Assembly: GCF_000182925.2 (NCBI RefSeq)
Contig: NC_026503.1
Coordinates: forward strand, 3,038,001-3,102,000
DNA: 64,000 nucleotides
Reading direction: 5' to 3'
Source of the DNA: Neurospora crassa OR74A
Lineage: Eukaryota; Ascomycota; Sordariomycetes; Sordariales; Sordariaceae
Of this stretch, positions 60,529-64,000 are shown piece after piece. The position numbers and the translations under genes were made by a program. The notes under the pieces were generated by a model, which did no database searches, was not told the origin of the DNA, and saw nothing but the letters and a program-made list of their open reading frames with translations. Position 1 is the stretch's first letter; each line of letters starts with the position of its first letter.

Positions 60529-62913
60529 ATGCCCCGTCTCGAGGTCTCCGACCGCAAGGACTCTTCCTCGGGATGGACCTCTCACTCTTCTCGATCAAAC
60601 TCAACAAGAGATCATGAGGATGACAGCGAAAGCGACAGAAACCGACGTCAAATAGACCACGACCATTCCCCCGACCCCGACCCGCCCAACTGCCTCCGAG
60701 GCGAAACCTCTCGCTCCAATCCCCTTAACTTCACTGCATTCCTCGACAAAGACCACAACCTTTACGTCGCGTCCCACCTTCAATACCTCTACGACCCCTC
60801 AAGATACCCCCACCTAATCCGTTATGACTCCAACCGACCCCTGCCTAACCTCCTCCTCCGCCTCGGGGGGACGACCCCCCTCCTCGTCCTCGCCGACCTC
60901 CTGCAATACCCCCCGCCGCCCATCTCTTCCACTTCCACTGTCTGCTGCCCCCCGTCGGACTGGCTGCGCGCCCAAGCCTGGTTTTTGGATGATGATGATG
61001 ACGACAGAAACCCATCCCGTCGACACCCGGTCTTCGAGCACCCGTTCTTGACGATGGAGAAGAGCCTGGGCACGACGACGATCCACGAGGACTTTATGGT
61101 CATGTTTTCTAGAGATATCCCGCCGTGGCTTATGAGAAAGATGGATAACGAGCGGCCGTATTGTGAGCTTGGGGGGCATAATCAGCTGAATCATTATCTG
61201 TTGGGTTGGTGTTGGTTTTGGTTGCAGATGGAGGTCAGTCAGAGGGTGGATCGGATTAGGGCGTTTTTGGTGGAGGAGGAGTATGAGAAGTTGAGGGGGA
61301 AGGAGGGGATAGAGGATTGGGAACGGGAGCGGGGGCGGATCAGAAGGGAGAGGGAAGAGAAAGAGGATGATGATGATGATGATGAAGAGAATCCGTTCAA
61401 GAAGTTCGGAGTGAACAAGGAGCAGGCGATCAGGGAAGCCAGGGACTTTGTGGAGCGCATGTCGGGTATTGGGGCCTTGTGGTTCCCGGACTCGGAAAAG
61501 AAGGGGAAGTTTGAAAAGTACTTTGGAGATGCGATACCCTCCAAGCAGAAGCTTTCAGGGGAGGGGAATACCAGGGAATATTGCGTTGCTTGTAACTTGT
61601 CAGTTGTGGCGGGCAGCGGGGAGGAGGTGTTGGCGGCGTTGTTGGCGAACATGATTTCGAGAGCGCCGTGCAAGAACGAAAAAGATGTGGCGGAAGAGGA
61701 TGGGGGACTGCCGAAGTTGTATCCACTGGTTGATGCGTGGATCGAGAACCTGGGTGAGGAAAGGGCAAAGGTGGTCAAGGAAAAGGCGAAGAAGCTGGCC
61801 TTGACGCTGTTTACCATTCGGAAATATTTGAGGTGGAAAGGCGCGCCTCAAGGGCGCGACAAGTGGTTGTATACGGATGTAGGGACCGATCCGTACCATC
61901 CTCATGACATGAATTTGACGCCGAGCCCAACAATAAGGATGATGAAAGAGGAAAAGGCCGTGAAGAGGGAGTGGGAGTGTTTCTGTAAGGGTGAAGACCC
62001 CCTTGACGAGGAGGAGAAGAAGCCTTCTTCATCTTTATCCCGAACCAGAATCCGAGAATCCTACTCCTCCAAACACACCGTCCCCCTCTCCTTCTACAAC
62101 CTAACCAACAGCCAAGTCTCACCCGCACCTGCACCTAGCCGACTATATCGTGACTACGGTACATACGGTTCCCACGGCTACGAGATCACTGCCGCCCCAA
62201 TCGCCGTCCAAGGCACAGTCACAGTCCCAGGCACAAGCACCGCTCTCGTCCGAACCCGTGACTACCCCTCGGAAGAATGGGATTCCAACTCGAACTCGGA
62301 CAGCGAGTTTGACGACGCTACCACGCTTACTTGCAATAGTTTTACCACTATCGGCACTAGCACTAATCAGAGACTAACTAACTTCAGCAACGGCGATGAC
62401 GAAGATGACAATGGTATCACGTCCGTCACGACATGGAGTCATCTGAGTGCTGTGCCTGAGGCTTTGAATTTGGCCGGTCTAAATACATCTAAAAGAGAAG
62501 AAAGGGAAGCCCAGACTCAGAGCGAGAGGGAGCGATATCGCGAGGAGCGTGAGAGGTACAGACATGAGGGAGAGAGTTTGGTGAGTCAGGCTCACGACTC
62601 ACATTCTTCTTCCTCTCCTGCACAGCATTTGCGCTCGGTTACGGATACTAGAGACTGGGCCGCTCATGGTGATGATCGTAATCGTGATCGTGATCGTGAC
62701 CGCCAGCTCGTTGACCGCGAACGTTATCGTCACGGCGGCAGCCCTTCCTCATCTACATCTTCTCGCAGAGGGTATTATAGCCACAGAAGAGAACGAGACA
62801 AGGAAGATGAGGAGCCAGCCCGAATTGCTCTGAAACTTTTGAGTATTAAGGATCATCTGCACCTGGCAAGAAAGAGACGCCGAAGTGGTTGGGAAAGAAT
62901 AAAAGAAGAATAA
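60529..62913 (+). CDS. Acidic/charged protein of unknown function, 794 residues
   Basis: An intronless frame from the ATG at 60529 (MPRLEVSDRKDSSSGWTS). After a charged N-terminus, a globular-looking part spans about residues 65-460. It includes FTAFLDKDHNLYVASHLQYL, PPWLMRKMDNERPY and HNQLNHYLLGWCWFWLQMEV, an acidic run of Asp/Glu codons (61365-61385), AIREARDFVERMSGIGALWF and KKLALTLFTIRKYLRWKGAP. The last third is disordered: a Ser/Thr-rich part, then Arg/Glu/Asp alternation (NRDRDRDRQL) resembling RD/RE-rich RNA-processing factors, ending in a basic KKRRS-like tail. No catalytic motif was recognised. The C-terminal bias hints at a nuclear protein; this is inference. Confidence 0.75.
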   Translation: MPRLEVSDRKDSSSGWTSHSSRSNSTRDHEDDSESDRNRRQIDHDHSPDPDPPNCLRGETSRSNPLNFTAFLDKDHNLYVASHLQYLYDPSRYPHLIRYDSNRPLPNLLLRLGGTTPLLVLADLLQYPPPPISSTSTVCCPPSDWLRAQAWFLDDDDDDRNPSRRHPVFEHPFLTMEKSLGTTTIHEDFMVMFSRDIPPWLMRKMDNERPYCELGGHNQLNHYLLGWCWFWLQMEVSQRVDRIRAFLVEEEYEKLRGKEGIEDWERERGRIRREREEKEDDDDDDEENPFKKFGVNKEQAIREARDFVERMSGIGALWFPDSEKKGKFEKYFGDAIPSKQKLSGEGNTREYCVACNLSVVAGSGEEVLAALLANMISRAPCKNEKDVAEEDGGLPKLYPLVDAWIENLGEERAKVVKEKAKKLALTLFTIRKYLRWKGAPQGRDKWLYTDVGTDPYHPHDMNLTPSPTIRMMKEEKAVKREWECFCKGEDPLDEEEKKPSSSLSRTRIRESYSSKHTVPLSFYNLTNSQVSPAPAPSRLYRDYGTYGSHGYEITAAPIAVQGTVTVPGTSTALVRTRDYPSEEWDSNSNSDSEFDDATTLTCNSFTTIGTSTNQRLTNFSNGDDEDDNGITSVTTWSHLSAVPEALNLAGLNTSKREEREAQTQSERERYREERERYRHEGESLVSQAHDSHSSSSPAQHLRSVTDTRDWAAHGDDRNRDRDRDRQLVDRERYRHGGSPSSSTSSRRGYYSHRRERDKEDEEPARIALKLLSIKDHLHLARKRRRSGWERIKEE

Positions 62914-63377
62914 AGGATAGGGGAAAGGGGTACGTCTAGTTCTGGGTCTAAGAGGGACAAGGAGGATGATCGGCGCCAGCGGTGAGGGTCTTCATTTGTT
63001 TCTCTTTTCTTCTGTTTTTCTTTTCTTTTGTCTCCCATGTGCGGACATAAGATGTAATGAAGGGACTTTTGGGTAGATACTCTCGATGGTTAATTTGCTT
63101 ACGACTTAAAATTGTTAGGTGCTACAGTATGTGATAGTTTCAACCTGACGTTAACAATCTGAATTCATCTAAGGTAGATGGATTATTTCGTTTGACGTTT
63201 CATCCTTCATATACATATTCAAGGTACCATATCTCTGTATCCAGAAACCCGGGGTATATTCTCGTCATACATCTTCATCACTCTATCTATAACCATGTAA
63301 CCTTCTATATACCTGTAACATGTCCAAGCATGCCAAAGAAACCATGACTAACCTCGATAACACATGTCACATACAGA
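62914..63377. other. Short intergenic between convergent genes
   Basis: The 3' regions of the 60529-62913 gene and of tRNase Z meet here. It is AT-rich with no gene. Confidence 0.5.
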
Positions 63378-64000
63378 TTACTCCTTTGCCCCACCACCAT
63401 CCTCCTCCTCATTCTCCAACTCGCCATACAACTCCCTCAGCGCCGGCAAGAACCTCTCCGCCATCTTGAACTCGCCCAACTTGATCTTCATGTAATCAAA
63501 CGCATACAACACCACCGTCCGATCCTTTTTCTCACCACTAACACTCTGCTCCTGGCCCTCTAACTCGTCCAAAACAGGCGCCTGCATCTTCGGATACCGC
63601 TGACTGAAATGCGTCAACAAGACCCTCCTCGCCCCCATTTTGCGGCCTACATCCAACGCCTCGCCCGCAGTCGAGTGTTTCTTGGCTTTTGCTTCGCCAA
63701 TCAGCTCATCATCGAACGTGCACTCGTGAATCAACAAGTGCGACCCTTTGCCGATCTGCGCGAAACAGTCCGACGGCCGACAGTCACCGGAAAAGGAGAT
63801 TTTGAGACCAGACGGCCAGGTGAACACGGCGGCCGTGGCGCCGAGACAGTGGTCGACGAAACAGGCGTCGATGGAGGCGAGGCCGGTTTGGGCTTCTAGG
63901 GTTGCCGCGGTGCGGAAGCTGGCGGGTTGTAAAGCGCAGAGGGTGCCCGGGAGCATGTTGAAATGGTTGTTCCCTGGTCCCAAGTCGGCCGAGGGAGGAC
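63378..64000 (-). CDS. trz1: tRNase Z, long form, C-terminal part (runs off right edge)
   Basis: The last 207 or so residues of a metallo-beta-lactamase-fold tRNA 3' endonuclease, which removes the 3' trailer from pre-tRNA in nucleus and mitochondria. Visible motifs are DHCLGATAAVF (the conserved His region), ISFSGDCRPSD (metal-binding Asp), LLIHECTFDDELIGEAKAKK followed by HSTAGEAL, and RRVLLTHFSQRYPKM, where His and the SQRY block are diagnostic for the family. A short Glu/Gly-rich C-terminal tail (ELENEEEDGGGAKE) ends at the stop at 63378. The frame remains open to the window edge, so the N-terminal amido half and the HxHxDH motif lie outside. No intron is evident within the visible part. 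Confidence 0.93.
   Translation of the reverse strand, partial: PPSADLGPGNNHFNMLPGTLCALQPASFRTAATLEAQTGLASIDACFVDHCLGATAAVFTWPSGLKISFSGDCRPSDCFAQIGKGSHLLIHECTFDDELIGEAKAKKHSTAGEALDVGRKMGARRVLLTHFSQRYPKMQAPVLDELEGQEQSVSGEKKDRTVVLYAFDYMKIKLGEFKMAERFLPALRELYGELENEEEDGGGAKE

Overview
The window reads as nuclear DNA of a filamentous ascomycete of the Sordariales, most likely Neurospora or a close relative. The signs are short introns (mostly 50-140 bp) with GTANGT/GTGAGT donors and CTAAC-type branch sites, intergenic stretches of several kilobases, many simple repeats, low-complexity Ser/Pro/Gln-rich proteins, and fungal families such as Zn2Cys6, LAMMER kinase and a DUF4045-like gelsolin. The species was not determined. 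No transposon, viral copy, CRISPR array or rRNA gene was recognised.

Layout. At 1-1964 (-) lies the N-terminal part of a Zn2Cys6 transcription factor. At 2827-4902 (-) is a GNAT acetyltransferase. A divergent promoter region separates it from the ARL2 GTPase (6648-7503, +). Then come a large gelsolin-repeat protein (8887-14765, +), Mediator subunit 10 (15619-16468, +) and an intron-containing tRNA-Ala (17028-17112, -). A LIM-type protein (17390-20209, -) has its frame crossed by one TAG inside the zinc-binding core. Next is a Ser/Pro-rich basic protein (21278-23725, -). After about 6 kb without a convincing gene come a bZIP regulator (29789-31400, +), about 7 kb of sparse DNA with microsatellites, an Stm1/SERBP1-type ribosome-binding protein (38727-40248, +), a divergent pair of MFS transporter (42222-44130, -) and sideroflexin (45276-46689, +), and 8.5 kb with only weak gene candidates. 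The right end holds a LAMMER kinase (55225-57725, +), a 794-residue protein of unknown function (60529-62913, +) and the C-terminal part of long-form tRNase Z (63378 to the right edge, -).

The genes do not form a pathway or cluster. They are a normal euchromatic mix of transcription, RNA and translation, cytoskeletal and mitochondrial functions. The observation most worth following is the LIM gene. Two adjacent codons, TAC TAG, stand where the LIM consensus calls for Cys followed by any residue. An A-to-G change in each would give Cys-Trp and complete a canonical CxxC. This is the pattern expected of the sexual-stage A-to-I mRNA editing known in Neurospora and Fusarium, though RIP mutation is a real alternative. 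Two genes (the Zn2Cys6 factor and probably the bZIP) appear to use GC-AG introns.

All exon boundaries were set by eye from splice consensus, reading frame and family similarity. No alignment or database search was run.
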